Shown: positions 36,112-45,655, counted from the first letter of the stretch. The stretch: 64,000 bases of DNA from Maribacter spongiicola (GCF_004364165.1 NZ_SOAY01000010.1:771098-835097), one strand, 5' to 3'. Numbers and translations: made by a program. Notes: a model not told the origin generated them from the sequence alone.

Positions 36112-36971
36112 TTGGTTTGTTGGGTCATTCCACAAATTCTAAACTCTTGTAATAGGCTTTCGAAAAGTTCTGCCTTTTCTAGGACAAAGGTTTCTTCTTT
36201 ACTATCTTCTTGATGGTCTATAGTAAGTTGGTCTTCTAAATATGAATACAATTTCCACTTGCCCTTATGGTATTCTAGTGCGGTTAAATTCTCGATCCAG
36301 TCTCCTGAATTTAAATAGGTAACCTCGCCTTTATCCGTTTTTATTTTACGAATTTCTGGTTGGTGAATATGTCCGCATATCACATAGTCATATCCATTTT
36401 CAATAGCGATATCGGCAGCAATCTGCTCAAAATCATTTATAAACTTAACGGCAGATTTTACACTGTTCTTTATCTTTTTCGACATAGAAATGGGACCTCT
36501 GCCTATTTTCTTGCTAGCGAAGTTAATACCTCTATTTAGTAGAATTAAAGAGTCGTACCCCTTTGCACCAAGCTTGGCAACCCATTTACTATGTTGCATG
36601 GTGACATCAAAAACATCACCATGAAAAATCCATGCTTTTTTATCTTCAAGCGGAATCACCATTTTATTGACAATACTTAATGACCCCATACTATTGCCGG
36701 AAAATTTACGCAACAATTCATCATGGTTACCTGTAATATAATGTACAGGTACACCTTTGGCTACCCACTCTAATAAAAGCTTAATTACCTTCATGTGAGA
36801 TTTTGGAAAATAACGCTTGCTAAATTGCCAAATATCTATAATATCACCATTAAGAATGACTTCTTTTGGCTTTATAGATTTCATGTATTTTAAAAGCTCT
36901 TTAGCGTGGCAGCCATATGTTCCTAAATGAACATCAGAAATGACCACAATGTCAACTGGTCTTTTTTTCAT
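36108..36971 (-). CDS. LpxH-like metallophosphoesterase
   Basis: This 287-residue calcineurin-type phosphoesterase shows all metal-binding blocks: DVHLG (Asp13, His15), LNGDIIDIW, TGNHDELL, HGDVFD and CGHIHQPEI. The ordering and the WQFSKRYFP insertion match the UDP-2,3-diacylglucosamine diphosphatase-related group, although the true LpxH of this organism may be elsewhere. It is the first gene of the phosphoesterase-glycosyltransferase-GH1 set. Exact substrate is uncertain. Confidence 0.85.
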   Translation of the reverse strand: MKKRPVDIVVISDVHLGTYGCHAKELLKYMKSIKPKEVILNGDIIDIWQFSKRYFPKSHMKVIKLLLEWVAKGVPVHYITGNHDELLRKFSGNSMGSLSIVNKMVIPLEDKKAWIFHGDVFDVTMQHSKWVAKLGAKGYDSLILLNRGINFASKKIGRGPISMSKKIKNSVKSAVKFINDFEQIAADIAIENGYDYVICGHIHQPEIRKIKTDKGEVTYLNSGDWIENLTALEYHKGKWKLYSYLEDQLTIDHQEDSKEETFVLEKAELFESLLQEFRICGMTQQTK

Positions 36972-37209
36972 AAAATGATTGGAGGTTTTTACCTGAAGAT
37001 TTTGAAATATTAATTAGGGGTAGATTGACCTCCAACTTGGTATTATTTGCAAGAAGGGCATTTGAGAAAACGGTCAATTCAATAGATTTCATGTACTGAA
37101 ACATATGACCGTAAAGTTTCAAAAAATATGAGAATAGATGCGTTACTGCTAACTTATTTTTGAGTTACCACATTGTTAAGTATTTGAATTTTAATGCGAT
37201 ATTGGTTAA

Positions 37210-39507
37210 CTATTTCTTTACCAATCTCACCTTAACAGATTTGCTTATTGGTGTTTTGCTTCTGTCTGCAAAATGGTTGTAAGGCACTAATACATTGGTT
37301 TCTGGAAAATAAGATGCCAAATTGCCTGATGGAATATTGTAAGGTACTACCTTAAAGTTATGGGCAACTCGAATAGTTTCATCATAAGTACTGGTGATAT
37401 CGACTACATCTAGTTTTTTGAGTCCGATGGCTTTCATATCATTAATATTCATGAAAATAACACGTCTTGCATTATAGACACCTCTATAACGATCATCAAG
37501 ACCATAAATGGTGGTATTGAATTGATCATGCGAGCGTATGGTCATTAACATGTACTCATCTTTTGCCAATTTGTGCTCGGGTAATTTATTGACTGAAAAC
37601 TGTGCTTTTCCGTTTGGTAGCATGCTAAAATCTAACTCACGTACATTGTTTGGTAAATAGTAACCTGCGCCTACAGAACGTTCTTCTGTTTTGCTGAAAC
37701 CCTTGGCTACTTGATCTATTTGTGTTCTGATCAATTCATAATCATTACCCAACAATTTCCAGTTCATAGAATGGCTGTCTCCAAAATATGCATGTCCCAT
37801 ATTTGCGATAATCTCTGGTTCGCTCATTATGGTGTCCGCAGCAGGTTTTAAAATTCCTTTAGAACGTTTTACGCGTCCCATACTGTTTTCTACCGTAAAA
37901 TGGCGGGGCTTGCCATTTTTCATATCTTTTTCGGATCTGCCAATAGTAGGGAGAATAAGTGCTGTTTTGCCAGTAATTAAATGTGTGCGATTTAGTTTCG
38001 TACTAACTTGAACCGTAAGATTACAATTTTGAATACCCTTAGCTGTATATTCAGTGTCAGAAGCAGCCATTAAAAAGTTACCGCCTAAAGACATAAATAC
38101 TTTAGCCTTGCCTTCATACATAGCTTTCAACGTACCTACCACATCTACACCTTCATGCTCTGGTGGGGTAAAACCTAAATATTCTTTAATACGTTCGTTC
38201 ATTGCCTTATCAACAAAATGCTGAATACCAACACTACGGTCACCTTGTACATTACTATGCCCGCGTACCGGGCATGTACCGGCATTAGGTTTGCCTATGG
38301 CACCTTTTAATAAAAGAAGGTTTATAAATTCCCTTATATTCTCTACGCCGTTTTTATGTTGTGTAAGCCCCATAGCCCAACACACTATAATTTTAGATTT
38401 GCTCGCTAATAACGCTACAGTTTCATTAATTTTTTCTTCGGATACGCCAGTTTGTGCTAATAGTTCTTCGGATGAATAATTCTTAAGATCAGCAATTAAA
38501 GACTCAAATCCCTCAGTATATTTTTCGATAAAGGCGTGGTCAAATACATCTTTTGATTGTTCATCTAAAGCAACTAATTTCTTAAGAATTAATTTTACCA
38601 ACGGGATGTCTTGGTTGATATTGACCGGCAAATGAATATCTGCCATATCTTCACCGCCACCGATCCATCCGCCAAGATGTTGCGGATTTTTAAAATTTAC
38701 CAATCCAGATTCTTCAAGCGGATTAATACTAATCACCTTACCGCCATTCTGTTTGCATTTTTCTAATGCAGATAACATTCTTGGATGGTTGGTACCTGGA
38801 TTTTGACCGGCAATTAAAATCACCTCAGCTTCATAAAGATCTTCTAAAGTGGTAGATCCTTTACCAATACCTAGAGTTTCGCCTAATGCAACACCACTAC
38901 TTTCATGGCACATATTAGAGCAGTCGGGTAAATTATTAGTGCCTAAAGCACGTGCAAACATTCCGTATAAAAAGGCTGCCTCGTTACTAGACCTACCAGA
39001 GGTGTAGAAAATAGCCTCGTCTGGATTATTTAATTTTTTTAATTCTGATGCAATTAAATCAAAAGCAGCTTGCCAAGAGATAGGTTCATAATGAACACTG
39101 CCAGGTTTTAAAATCAATGGTTCTACTAAACGACCAAATTTGTTTAGTTCGTAGTCGGTTAATTGAGACAATTCTTCAACCGAGTTCTTTTGAAAGAAAC
39201 TGGCTCCGATTTTTTCTGTGGTAGCTTCATCGCCTAGAGCTTTTGCGCCATTTTCGCAATATTCGGCTACGGGTGAAGGATGTTCTGGATCAGGCCATGC
39301 GCAACTAGGGCAATCGAAACCGTCTTTCTGATTCATGCTAAGCAACGTTCGCATGGATCTAAGAACGCCCATTTCTTTAAAAGTATGTTTTAAAGCTTCA
39401 CGAACACCGAGATACCCTGCGGCATGCGTAATGGGGTCTTTTAATTCAATATCTAAAAATTCTTCTGAGCCTCTAAATGAAACGTTGCGTTCGGTTTTTG
39501 CATCCAT
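37210..39507 (-). CDS. FdhF/YdeP family molybdopterin oxidoreductase
   Basis: This 765-residue cytoplasmic molybdoenzyme belongs to the formate dehydrogenase alpha/YdeP family. The molybdopterin domain has YTSGRSSNEAAFLYGMFARA, LPDCSNMCHESSGVALGETL (Cys200-His201 at the place of SeCys-His in FdhF), LIAGQNPGTNHPRMLSALE and TCPVRGHSNVQGDRS. The C-terminal molydop-binding domain has MLMTIRSHDQFNTTIYGLDD and HFADRSKTPISKSVKVRLV. The N terminus has only CPSC and no full four-Cys iron-sulfur motif, as in YdeP relatives. The true substrate of the family is not settled. No FdhD or electron-transfer subunit is adjacent. Confidence 0.92.
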   Translation of the reverse strand: MDAKTERNVSFRGSEEFLDIELKDPITHAAGYLGVREALKHTFKEMGVLRSMRTLLSMNQKDGFDCPSCAWPDPEHPSPVAEYCENGAKALGDEATTEKIGASFFQKNSVEELSQLTDYELNKFGRLVEPLILKPGSVHYEPISWQAAFDLIASELKKLNNPDEAIFYTSGRSSNEAAFLYGMFARALGTNNLPDCSNMCHESSGVALGETLGIGKGSTTLEDLYEAEVILIAGQNPGTNHPRMLSALEKCKQNGGKVISINPLEESGLVNFKNPQHLGGWIGGGEDMADIHLPVNINQDIPLVKLILKKLVALDEQSKDVFDHAFIEKYTEGFESLIADLKNYSSEELLAQTGVSEEKINETVALLASKSKIIVCWAMGLTQHKNGVENIREFINLLLLKGAIGKPNAGTCPVRGHSNVQGDRSVGIQHFVDKAMNERIKEYLGFTPPEHEGVDVVGTLKAMYEGKAKVFMSLGGNFLMAASDTEYTAKGIQNCNLTVQVSTKLNRTHLITGKTALILPTIGRSEKDMKNGKPRHFTVENSMGRVKRSKGILKPAADTIMSEPEIIANMGHAYFGDSHSMNWKLLGNDYELIRTQIDQVAKGFSKTEERSVGAGYYLPNNVRELDFSMLPNGKAQFSVNKLPEHKLAKDEYMLMTIRSHDQFNTTIYGLDDRYRGVYNARRVIFMNINDMKAIGLKKLDVVDITSTYDETIRVAHNFKVVPYNIPSGNLASYFPETNVLVPYNHFADRSKTPISKSVKVRLVKK

Positions 39508-39590
39508 ACTATAAACTTAGTAATTGTTATAGTAACGAGTGTACTCAAATTCATTAAAACTGTCCTGAAATTTATAAAATATACTTGATT

Positions 39591-39956
39591 TTAACTCAAC
39601 TTTGGGTTTGGGTAATTGTCAGACTGGTCTTCAATTGTGTTATCTAGGCAAGTGAAATCTTTTTCTAAAAGTAAGTAAAGTACGTTTCCGTACGCTGTCT
39701 TCATGGTATGGTCATAGGTAATAATTTCATTTTCAAACCATACTTTACCTACAGCTTCTGGCATTTCTAAAATAACTCGATTATTCTCAAAGCTAATATG
39801 TAATTGATCGGCATTACTTTTTAGAATAACTCCGTAACTGAATACTTGACTTCCAAAATTGGTACTGTCGTAAATCTCGCCGTTTGTAGAAAGCGATTTA
39901 ACTTCTGATTGGGTTAGTCGAAACCTAACGGAATCACCTTTTATTCTAATTTTCAT
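39591..39956 (-). CDS. Small conserved protein of unknown function
   Basis: This 121-residue cytoplasmic protein, without signal peptide or membrane segment, starts MKIRIKGDSVRFRLTQSEVK and has alternating beta-type segments (VFSYGVILKSNADQLHISFE, VWFENEIITYDHTMK). I recognise it only as a small domain of unknown function (possibly DUF7009). It lies 83 bp upstream of the FdhF/YdeP gene in the same direction and may be co-transcribed, which makes a helper role for that enzyme possible but unproven. Confidence 0.7.
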   Translation of the reverse strand: MKIRIKGDSVRFRLTQSEVKSLSTNGEIYDSTNFGSQVFSYGVILKSNADQLHISFENNRVILEMPEAVGKVWFENEIITYDHTMKTAYGNVLYLLLEKDFTCLDNTIEDQSDNYPNPKLS

Positions 39957-40061
39957 AGCTATAAATTGAGTTCACAACAAAAATAGACCATCTGACAACA
40001 AAAAATGAGTAGTTGACATCAATTTGTTTCTAATATTTAACCTTACCTGTACATTTACAGT

Positions 40062-40145
40062 GTAATCAAAAACGAATTAAAATTTTTTCATTTTCATATA
40101 GTGTTCTCGTAAAAGAGTCCGGTCTGTTAAGATCGGACTCTTTTT
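40062..40145 (+). ncRNA. Possible small RNA ending in a hairpin terminator
   Basis: A strong hairpin with T run (40111-40145) has no plus-strand gene upstream. A weak promoter-like pair, TTTG near 40025 and TACATTTA near 40052, could start a transcript of about 85 bases. It may instead be a second terminator for the minus-strand nucleotidyltransferase gene. Confidence 0.2.
40111..40145. terminator. Hairpin terminator, orientation uncertain
   Basis: AAAAGAGTCCG and CGGACTCTTTTT form a long stem with an inner TCT/AGA pairing and a GTTA loop. T runs exist on both strands. It lies in the 264-bp gap between the small unknown gene and the nucleotidyltransferase gene. Confidence 0.75.
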
Positions 40146-40170
40146 AGTTTAGGTCATTTTTGAACATAAA

Positions 40171-40202
40171 AAAACCCATTAAATAGATATCTAATGGGTT
40201 TT
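40171..40202 (-). terminator. Terminator of the nucleotidyltransferase gene
   Basis: AAAACCCATTA and TAATGGGTTTT form an 11-bp stem around a 10-base loop. On the minus strand a T run follows the stem. It starts 19 bases past the stop of the nucleotidyltransferase gene. Confidence 0.85.
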
Positions 40203-40220
40203 AAAATAATATTGAAAAGT

Positions 40221-41099
40221 TTATTTCCAAATGGGAGCAGGGTATTTACCTGATTCAGACTTTTCTTTTAAACTGTTCATTGCTTTTTCTTTATCACTTG
40301 CATACGTAACACCAAACCAGTCTCCACCAGAAGGTATACATTTTACTTCAATCTCTTTTGCTTGAAGCATTTCCTGTATCATTAAAGGAATGTATAATTC
40401 GCTGTTAGCAATACGGTCGTCGTCTTTCAAGAAAATTCTGAATTCAGATTCTATTTTATCAAAGATAGAAGGTCTACATACCCAAAAATTCATACTAGCT
40501 TGTTCATTACCAGTAAATTCTAGGTTGGTATCTTCATCAATAATGTTGTTCTCTTTTTGAACCAATTTTAAACGTTCTTGAACAGAAACTAAATTATCTC
40601 CGTTTACTTCACAAACACCTCTAGAAACAGAACCGTGTTCAGATAAAGTGTCTTTTAAAGTGTATCCTAAAAGAGCATAAGCTTCATCATTAGATTTCAT
40701 AAAATCAGCTGCTTTCTTATACGCAGATTGTCCGTAAAAATCATCAGCGTTAAGAACCACAAATGGTCCGTCGATTACGTTTCTTGCGGTCCAAACTGCA
40801 TGTGCCGTACCCCATGGTTTTTTGCGCTCACCAGTGAATGTAACTCCGTCAGGTAAATCTGTAAGTTCTTGGGCAAGAACGTTTAATTTTATAGTACTAG
40901 GTATTCTTTTAGAAAGGTGCTCTTCTAAAAAAGAAACGTTCTCTTTTTTGGTAATAACTACAATTTGCTCAAAATTATTCTGGATGGCGTCGTAAATGGC
41001 AAACTCCATTAAAAACTCGCCATTAGGACCTAAATCATCAAATTGTTTAAGCTTTCCATATCTACTACCGCTACCGGCAGCCATTAAAAGTAATGTCAT
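40221..41099 (-). CDS. Sugar nucleotidyltransferase family protein
   Basis: This 292-residue cytoplasmic protein has the Rossmann-like nucleotidyltransferase fold. The nucleotide loop is LLLMAAGSGSRYGKLKQFDD, the metal-binding region is FVVLNADDFYGQSAYK, and the substrate side has GVTFTGERKKPWGTAHAVW and NEQASMNFWVCRPS. It would couple a sugar phosphate to NTP. Length and motifs resemble UTP/GTP:sugar-1-phosphate enzymes; the sugar cannot be told. It is a single-gene unit with its own terminator. Confidence 0.85.
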   Translation of the reverse strand: MTLLLMAAGSGSRYGKLKQFDDLGPNGEFLMEFAIYDAIQNNFEQIVVITKKENVSFLEEHLSKRIPSTIKLNVLAQELTDLPDGVTFTGERKKPWGTAHAVWTARNVIDGPFVVLNADDFYGQSAYKKAADFMKSNDEAYALLGYTLKDTLSEHGSVSRGVCEVNGDNLVSVQERLKLVQKENNIIDEDTNLEFTGNEQASMNFWVCRPSIFDKIESEFRIFLKDDDRIANSELYIPLMIQEMLQAKEIEVKCIPSGGDWFGVTYASDKEKAMNSLKEKSESGKYPAPIWK

Positions 41100-41242
41100 A
41101 ATTTTCTGTATTTACAGCGCAAAAGTAGCGAATGTGATTAAAATTCGTACAAATTATCGGTGGTAACCTCATTATAATTGATGATAAGTTAATATGGGTC
41201 GGTAAGTTTTTATAAATTCAGAGTTCATAAAATTCACATCGC

Positions 41243-42595
41243 ATGGCATCAAGAAGAAATTTTATAAAGAATACATCAATAGCTAGTATGGGATTATTTG
41301 CAGTACCTGGTTTTGCCCATAATAGTTTTAGTGCTGCCGATAAACTTAATGTCGGTTTAATAGGTGTAGGCCTGAGAGGTACCAACCACTTACAGAATTT
41401 GTTGCTTAGAAAAGATGTGAATGTTACCGCTATTTGTGATGTTGATGCTGATAGAATAACTATTGCTAAAAAGCACATTGCCGATGCTAAGTGTAAAACC
41501 CCAAAAGTATTTGGAGCAAATGAATTAGATTATAAGAACCTTTTAGCGTTGCCAGATGTTGATGCTGTAATTATTGCTACACCTTGGTTATGGCATACCC
41601 GTATGACTGTCGATGCTATGGAAGCCGGTAAATATGCCGGCGTAGAAGTATCTGCTTCTAATACTTTAGAAGAATGTTGGGATTTGGTAAATACCCATGA
41701 GCGTACAGGTACGCATATGATGATTTTAGAAAATGTGAATTATCGTAGAGATGTTTTGGCGGTGCTGAATATGGTAAAGCAAAATATATTTGGCGAAATG
41801 GTACATTACAGATGTGGCTATCAGCATGATTTGCGACATGTAAAATTCAATGATGGTAAAACGGCTTATGGAAAAGGGGTGGAGTTTGGTGAGAAAGGAA
41901 TATCAGAGTCTAAATGGCGTACCGAGCATTCGGTAAAACGTAATGCAGATGTATACCCAACTCATGGACTGGGACCTATTGCAGTAATGGCAGATGTTAA
42001 CCGTGGTAATCGTTTTATGTCAATGACTTCGCATGCATCAAAAGGTATTGGGTTGCATAATTATATAGTGAAGGAAGGTGGTGAGCAACACCCGAATGCA
42101 AAAGTAAAGTTTAAACAGGGTGATGTTATTACCTCTACGATTGATACTGCAAACGGAGAAACTATTATCATTACACACGATTGTAATTTGCCAAGACCTT
42201 ATTCTTTAGGGTTTCGTACGCAAGGTGCTAACGGACTCTGGGAAGTAGACGGTAGTCGAATATATGTGGAAGGAAAATCTGAACCACATCAATGGGATGA
42301 AGCTCAGCCTTGGTTAGATAAATATGATCATCCACTTTGGAAAAAGTACGGAGAATATGCCTTAAATGCCGGTCATGGCGGAATGGACTTTTTTGTATTG
42401 AATTCATTTGTAGAATCAGCAAAGCAGAATATTGCACCGCCTTTAGATGCTTATGATGCTGCGGCGTGGAGTGCGGTAACACCACTTTCTGAACTTTCTA
42501 TTGCGAATAACGGTGAGCCTCAAGATTTTCCTGATTTTACTCGAGGCCTTTGGATGAAAAGAACTCCTTATAATTGGATGAAAGAAACCTATTAA
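41243..42595 (+). CDS. Gfo/Idh/MocA family protein, GH109-like, with Tat signal
   Basis: This 450-residue protein has a twin-arginine signal (SRRNFIKNTSIASMGLFAV). The NAD-binding Rossmann motif is VGLIGVGLRGTNHLQNLLL, with AICDVDADR after the second strand. Family GH109 features are present: VDAVIIATPWLWHTRMTVDA, EVSASNTLEECWDLV and YPTHGLGPIAVMADVNRGNR, which contains the conserved catalytic-region His. GH109 enzymes cleave alpha-N-acetylgalactosamine by an NAD-dependent redox mechanism with bound cofactor, which explains Tat export of the folded protein. Substrate is inferred from family only. It is tail-to-tail with the AEC permease gene (3 bp). Confidence 0.85.
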   Translation: MASRRNFIKNTSIASMGLFAVPGFAHNSFSAADKLNVGLIGVGLRGTNHLQNLLLRKDVNVTAICDVDADRITIAKKHIADAKCKTPKVFGANELDYKNLLALPDVDAVIIATPWLWHTRMTVDAMEAGKYAGVEVSASNTLEECWDLVNTHERTGTHMMILENVNYRRDVLAVLNMVKQNIFGEMVHYRCGYQHDLRHVKFNDGKTAYGKGVEFGEKGISESKWRTEHSVKRNADVYPTHGLGPIAVMADVNRGNRFMSMTSHASKGIGLHNYIVKEGGEQHPNAKVKFKQGDVITSTIDTANGETIIITHDCNLPRPYSLGFRTQGANGLWEVDGSRIYVEGKSEPHQWDEAQPWLDKYDHPLWKKYGEYALNAGHGGMDFFVLNSFVESAKQNIAPPLDAYDAAAWSAVTPLSELSIANNGEPQDFPDFTRGLWMKRTPYNWMKETY

Positions 42596-42598
42596 GTC

Positions 42599-43786
42599 TT
42601 AGCTGGCTTTGGCTTCGTTCAAAGTTTTTTCGTCTTCATAATTACCTTTCGCAATGGTCATTTTAGATTTCTTTTTTAATTTTTTTCGTGCAATTTTGCG
42701 CTCTCTATCTGCTCTGAAACTGGTTGTTTTAAAAATGTCCGGAGCAAAGGATATCGCTAAAATAATGGTACCTAAGCCAAGCAACGTTATCGGATTAATA
42801 AAGTAATCGCTAAATGAAAATATTCCTATAATTAGTAGCGTTGAGAATGGTAGTGAACATGCTAATATGTTTAATCCGAAGTTAACATCAAAAGTTGGGT
42901 TTGGTTGTTTATCTTTCTCTTCCATTGATTGTATGGCACTCATGTGGGCAAATGGCCAAAAGCTACATGCACTTTGTGGGAATACCACTAATAGTAAAAT
43001 CATAGCCGGAGTTAACGCGGGTATGGTATATGCAAAAAGACCGCTCAATAAAAATGCAAGTCCCATTCTACGAAACAGCATAGAAATTATCAGTTTAAAC
43101 TCTCCTTTATTTATTCTAACCGCCATGCCAATAAATAATAGTACTAACGGTGTCATTAAATCTTTAATGCTTAAAGCGGTGTTTTGAAAGAATGTAGGTA
43201 AAGATGAAAGGTCCAAACCGAAGCCTAACATTAGTAAGCCTACTACGATAACGATGTTTATAGGCTCATTTATTAAAGAAATGAACAGTCCTTTTAATTT
43301 GGCTGAAGAAGATTCTTGTTTTTCTACAACAGCGTTTTTTCGATACCAATGCATGGCGAGCATGTATAGAAGTATCAGAACAAATATTTTATTTCCAATA
43401 TCTGCAAGTGCAGCCAATGCTAAGGTATCATCACCTAAGTAAGCTACAATAAATGGAAAGCAAGAAAGACCAGGTGCAGTAGATGGTAAAAGCATCATCA
43501 AGGTCCGTTTTTTACTTTTTTCTTCTTTATGTAAAGAGGCTGCCAAAAAGTATTTGGTAGCTAATAACATCAAAAGATTAAAAGTTAAGGCAGCTAACGG
43601 AAAAACCAATAAGGTTCCGTTAAGTTCTATTTTTAAAAGTGCCACGAATATGGTCGCTGGTAACGCCACACTTAATATAAGGACTTTAACACCTTTTAAA
43701 TCTTGCTTAGCTACCTTCTTTTGTAGCAGTACACCAAGACCTATAATTAGTATTAATTCGAGGGTTTTTTGTAATGCAAAATTCAT
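42599..43786 (-). CDS. AEC family permease
   Basis: This 395-residue inner-membrane protein has about ten hydrophobic segments, starting LELILIIGLGVLLQKKV and including FLLSGLFAYTIPALTPAMIL and ITLLGLGTIILAISFAPDIF. The fold and segment order match the auxin efflux carrier/AEC family, which transports small carboxylates or amino acids. The C-terminal tail is very basic (RADRERKIARKKLKKKSK) and probably cytoplasmic. It follows the Tat-exported aminotransferase gene by 118 bp in the same direction; joint function is inference. Confidence 0.82.
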   Translation of the reverse strand: MNFALQKTLELILIIGLGVLLQKKVAKQDLKGVKVLILSVALPATIFVALLKIELNGTLLVFPLAALTFNLLMLLATKYFLAASLHKEEKSKKRTLMMLLPSTAPGLSCFPFIVAYLGDDTLALAALADIGNKIFVLILLYMLAMHWYRKNAVVEKQESSSAKLKGLFISLINEPINIVIVVGLLMLGFGLDLSSLPTFFQNTALSIKDLMTPLVLLFIGMAVRINKGEFKLIISMLFRRMGLAFLLSGLFAYTIPALTPAMILLLVVFPQSACSFWPFAHMSAIQSMEEKDKQPNPTFDVNFGLNILACSLPFSTLLIIGIFSFSDYFINPITLLGLGTIILAISFAPDIFKTTSFRADRERKIARKKLKKKSKMTIAKGNYEDEKTLNEAKAS

Positions 43787-43904
43787 TTTTTGAGTGTTTT
43801 GGTTTGAGTAGTTAGTTGAATTATGAATAGTCCGTAGGAGTTGAATTCAGGATTTTTGTGTCAAGGCAATTATCCAATCTTCCAACTCCCGGACTAATTC
43901 AAAC

Positions 43905-45095
43905 TTAAACTAGCACTTTTTCAAGGGCAGCTGTAAACAACTTCATCTCATCCATAGTACCCATGCTTACTCGGCACCAGTTTTTACCATAAATTTCAAA
44001 AGCTCTTACGCCAACACCTTCTGCGGTCATTTTTTCTAAGAAAGGTTTACCGTCCATTTCAATCGGGAAAATGATAAAACTTGTAGAAGATGGAACATAA
44101 TCATACCCCATTCTTTTCAAGTTCTTATATACGTACTCTCTACACTCCTTGTTTAAAATAATAGTTTTTTCAGAAAAAGCAGTGTCGTCCATACTCGCCA
44201 TTGCTGCATGAACCGATGGTAGGGTTATGCCCATACCACCTCGTGTTACACTCTGAATAATTTCTAGAGTTTCAGGTTGGGCGACTACATAACCTACGCG
44301 TAGACCGGCCATTCCCTGTATTTTTGAGAACGTACGTGCGATCATTACATTCTTACCTTCGTTGATTAACGAAACCATACTTTTTTTCAAGCCTTCGCCT
44401 AAAAACCCTAAATAGGCCTCATCAATAAATACAGGTACTTTTTCAGAAACTCGTGAACAGAAATCTAAAAGTTCATTATGTTCGGTTATGCTACCGGTTG
44501 GATTGTTCGGGTTACAGATATAAATTAATTTCGTATCAGAATCAATAGCTGCTTCCATACCAGCCAAATCGTGAGACCAATCGTCTTTTAGTTTAATTGG
44601 TTTCCAAGTTGCCCCAGTTGCCTCTGCAACTTTGATCAGAGACATATACGCTGGATCTGCTGAGATGATATTGCCACCTTCTTTGAAAAAAACCATAGCT
44701 GTTTTTTCCAATAAATCAGATGAGCCAGGACCCATCATTATTGATTCGGGTTTTACACCTTCATATGCAGCTATTTTATCCATTAATGCGTATAGTTCTT
44801 TCCAAGCGTAACGATTTCCTCCAACAGCATACTTTTGCATTGCAGCTATTGCCATAGGCGATGGTCCAATCGGATTTTCGTTGGCATTCAGTTTTGCCAA
44901 AAGTTCTACCGGTGCCTGAGGCGCATGTGGTAAATACTCTTTAAAAAACGGAGTGTAAGGGATGTTTCCTTTTGCATCTACCGATATTGGTTGCGACGGG
45001 AAAGCGCCATAGGTCAAATACGGTGCTGCCATTACACCAGCTGCGGTAAGAACGCCTTTTTTAAGCCAATCTCTTCTGTTTACATTTGTTTTCAT
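43905..45095 (-). CDS. Tat-exported PLP-dependent aminotransferase (HisC-like fold type I)
   Basis: This 396-residue class I/II aminotransferase starts with a twin-arginine signal (NRRDWLKKGVLTAAGVMAAP, residues 6-25), so it should act in the periplasm. The catalytic core is intact: LNANENPIGPSP, the PLP-phosphate loop GPGSSDLLE, CNPNNPTGS (195-202), Asp225 in FIDEAYLG, the PLP lysine Lys258 in ARTFSKIQGMAGLRVGY, and the C-terminal Arg in NWCRVSMGT. It resembles histidinol-phosphate aminotransferases, but export argues against a role in histidine synthesis. It follows a lipoprotein and a TonB receptor gene (28-bp spacing) and precedes an AEC permease. An exported aminotransferase is unusual. 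Confidence 0.9.
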   Translation of the reverse strand: MKTNVNRRDWLKKGVLTAAGVMAAPYLTYGAFPSQPISVDAKGNIPYTPFFKEYLPHAPQAPVELLAKLNANENPIGPSPMAIAAMQKYAVGGNRYAWKELYALMDKIAAYEGVKPESIMMGPGSSDLLEKTAMVFFKEGGNIISADPAYMSLIKVAEATGATWKPIKLKDDWSHDLAGMEAAIDSDTKLIYICNPNNPTGSITEHNELLDFCSRVSEKVPVFIDEAYLGFLGEGLKKSMVSLINEGKNVMIARTFSKIQGMAGLRVGYVVAQPETLEIIQSVTRGGMGITLPSVHAAMASMDDTAFSEKTIILNKECREYVYKNLKRMGYDYVPSSTSFIIFPIEMDGKPFLEKMTAEGVGVRAFEIYGKNWCRVSMGTMDEMKLFTAALEKVLV

Positions 45096-45123
45096 ACTGT
45101 GCTATATTTAAGTTAAAAAATTT

Positions 45124-45627
45124 CTAGTTTGAATCTACCGGCGTAGCATTGGCACCTATATTTCCTTCGGCAACAACAGTGTCATCGACTGTGCTCAATG
45201 CAATGCTAACATGTGCGTCAAGTGTTTCTAAACTGTCGTAGAACGATGTGTCCGTAATTAGAAAGAACTTGTTTTCAGAAAGTTCTCCAGTAGTTCCGTC
45301 TACATCATCTAACGTTGTTAAAACCGAAGTGCCAACGCCAACGGCTCCATCAATAATCACTGCTGGGTGAAAGGTGTCCTCTATGGTATTGTACATTGAA
45401 ATTTGTACCAATGTTTGCTCTAAATCGGTCTTCCAGAATACGATTCTTCCAAAAACATTGGATCCCATTGGGTCTGTAGAATCTATGGTATAGGCGGTAA
45501 AAGTGTCTAAGGTTCCACCACCTTCGGCTGCCTCTTGAGCTGAATCTAGCCGTTCTAAATCGCACGACCCGAATGTTATTAAGATTACAGTTAATACACT
45601 TAACTTTTTTATATATGTCTTTATCAT
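45124..45627 (-). CDS. Small lipoprotein of unknown function
   Basis: This 167-residue lipoprotein has a lipobox with Cys23 (FGSCDLERLDS). The mature part is beta-rich and acidic, with blocks GSNVFGRIVFWKTDLEQTLV, VIIDGAVGVGTSVLTTL and VSIALSTVDDTVVAEGNIGA. The closing AEGNIGAN pattern is like small CHRD-type lipoproteins seen in flavobacteria, but I am not certain. It lies between the TonB receptor (28 bp) and the exported aminotransferase gene. Probably it sits in the periplasm or on the outer membrane and assists the receptor. Confidence 0.75.
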   Translation of the reverse strand: MIKTYIKKLSVLTVILITFGSCDLERLDSAQEAAEGGGTLDTFTAYTIDSTDPMGSNVFGRIVFWKTDLEQTLVQISMYNTIEDTFHPAVIIDGAVGVGTSVLTTLDDVDGTTGELSENKFFLITDTSFYDSLETLDAHVSIALSTVDDTVVAEGNIGANATPVDSN

Positions 45628-45655
45628 TTTCTTAATTTTTAATGTTAAACATCAA

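Noticed and set aside
43905-45095. Histidine biosynthesis gene hisC
   Set aside because: The Tat signal and transport-type neighbours argue against the cytoplasmic biosynthetic enzyme, and no other his biosynthesis gene is near.
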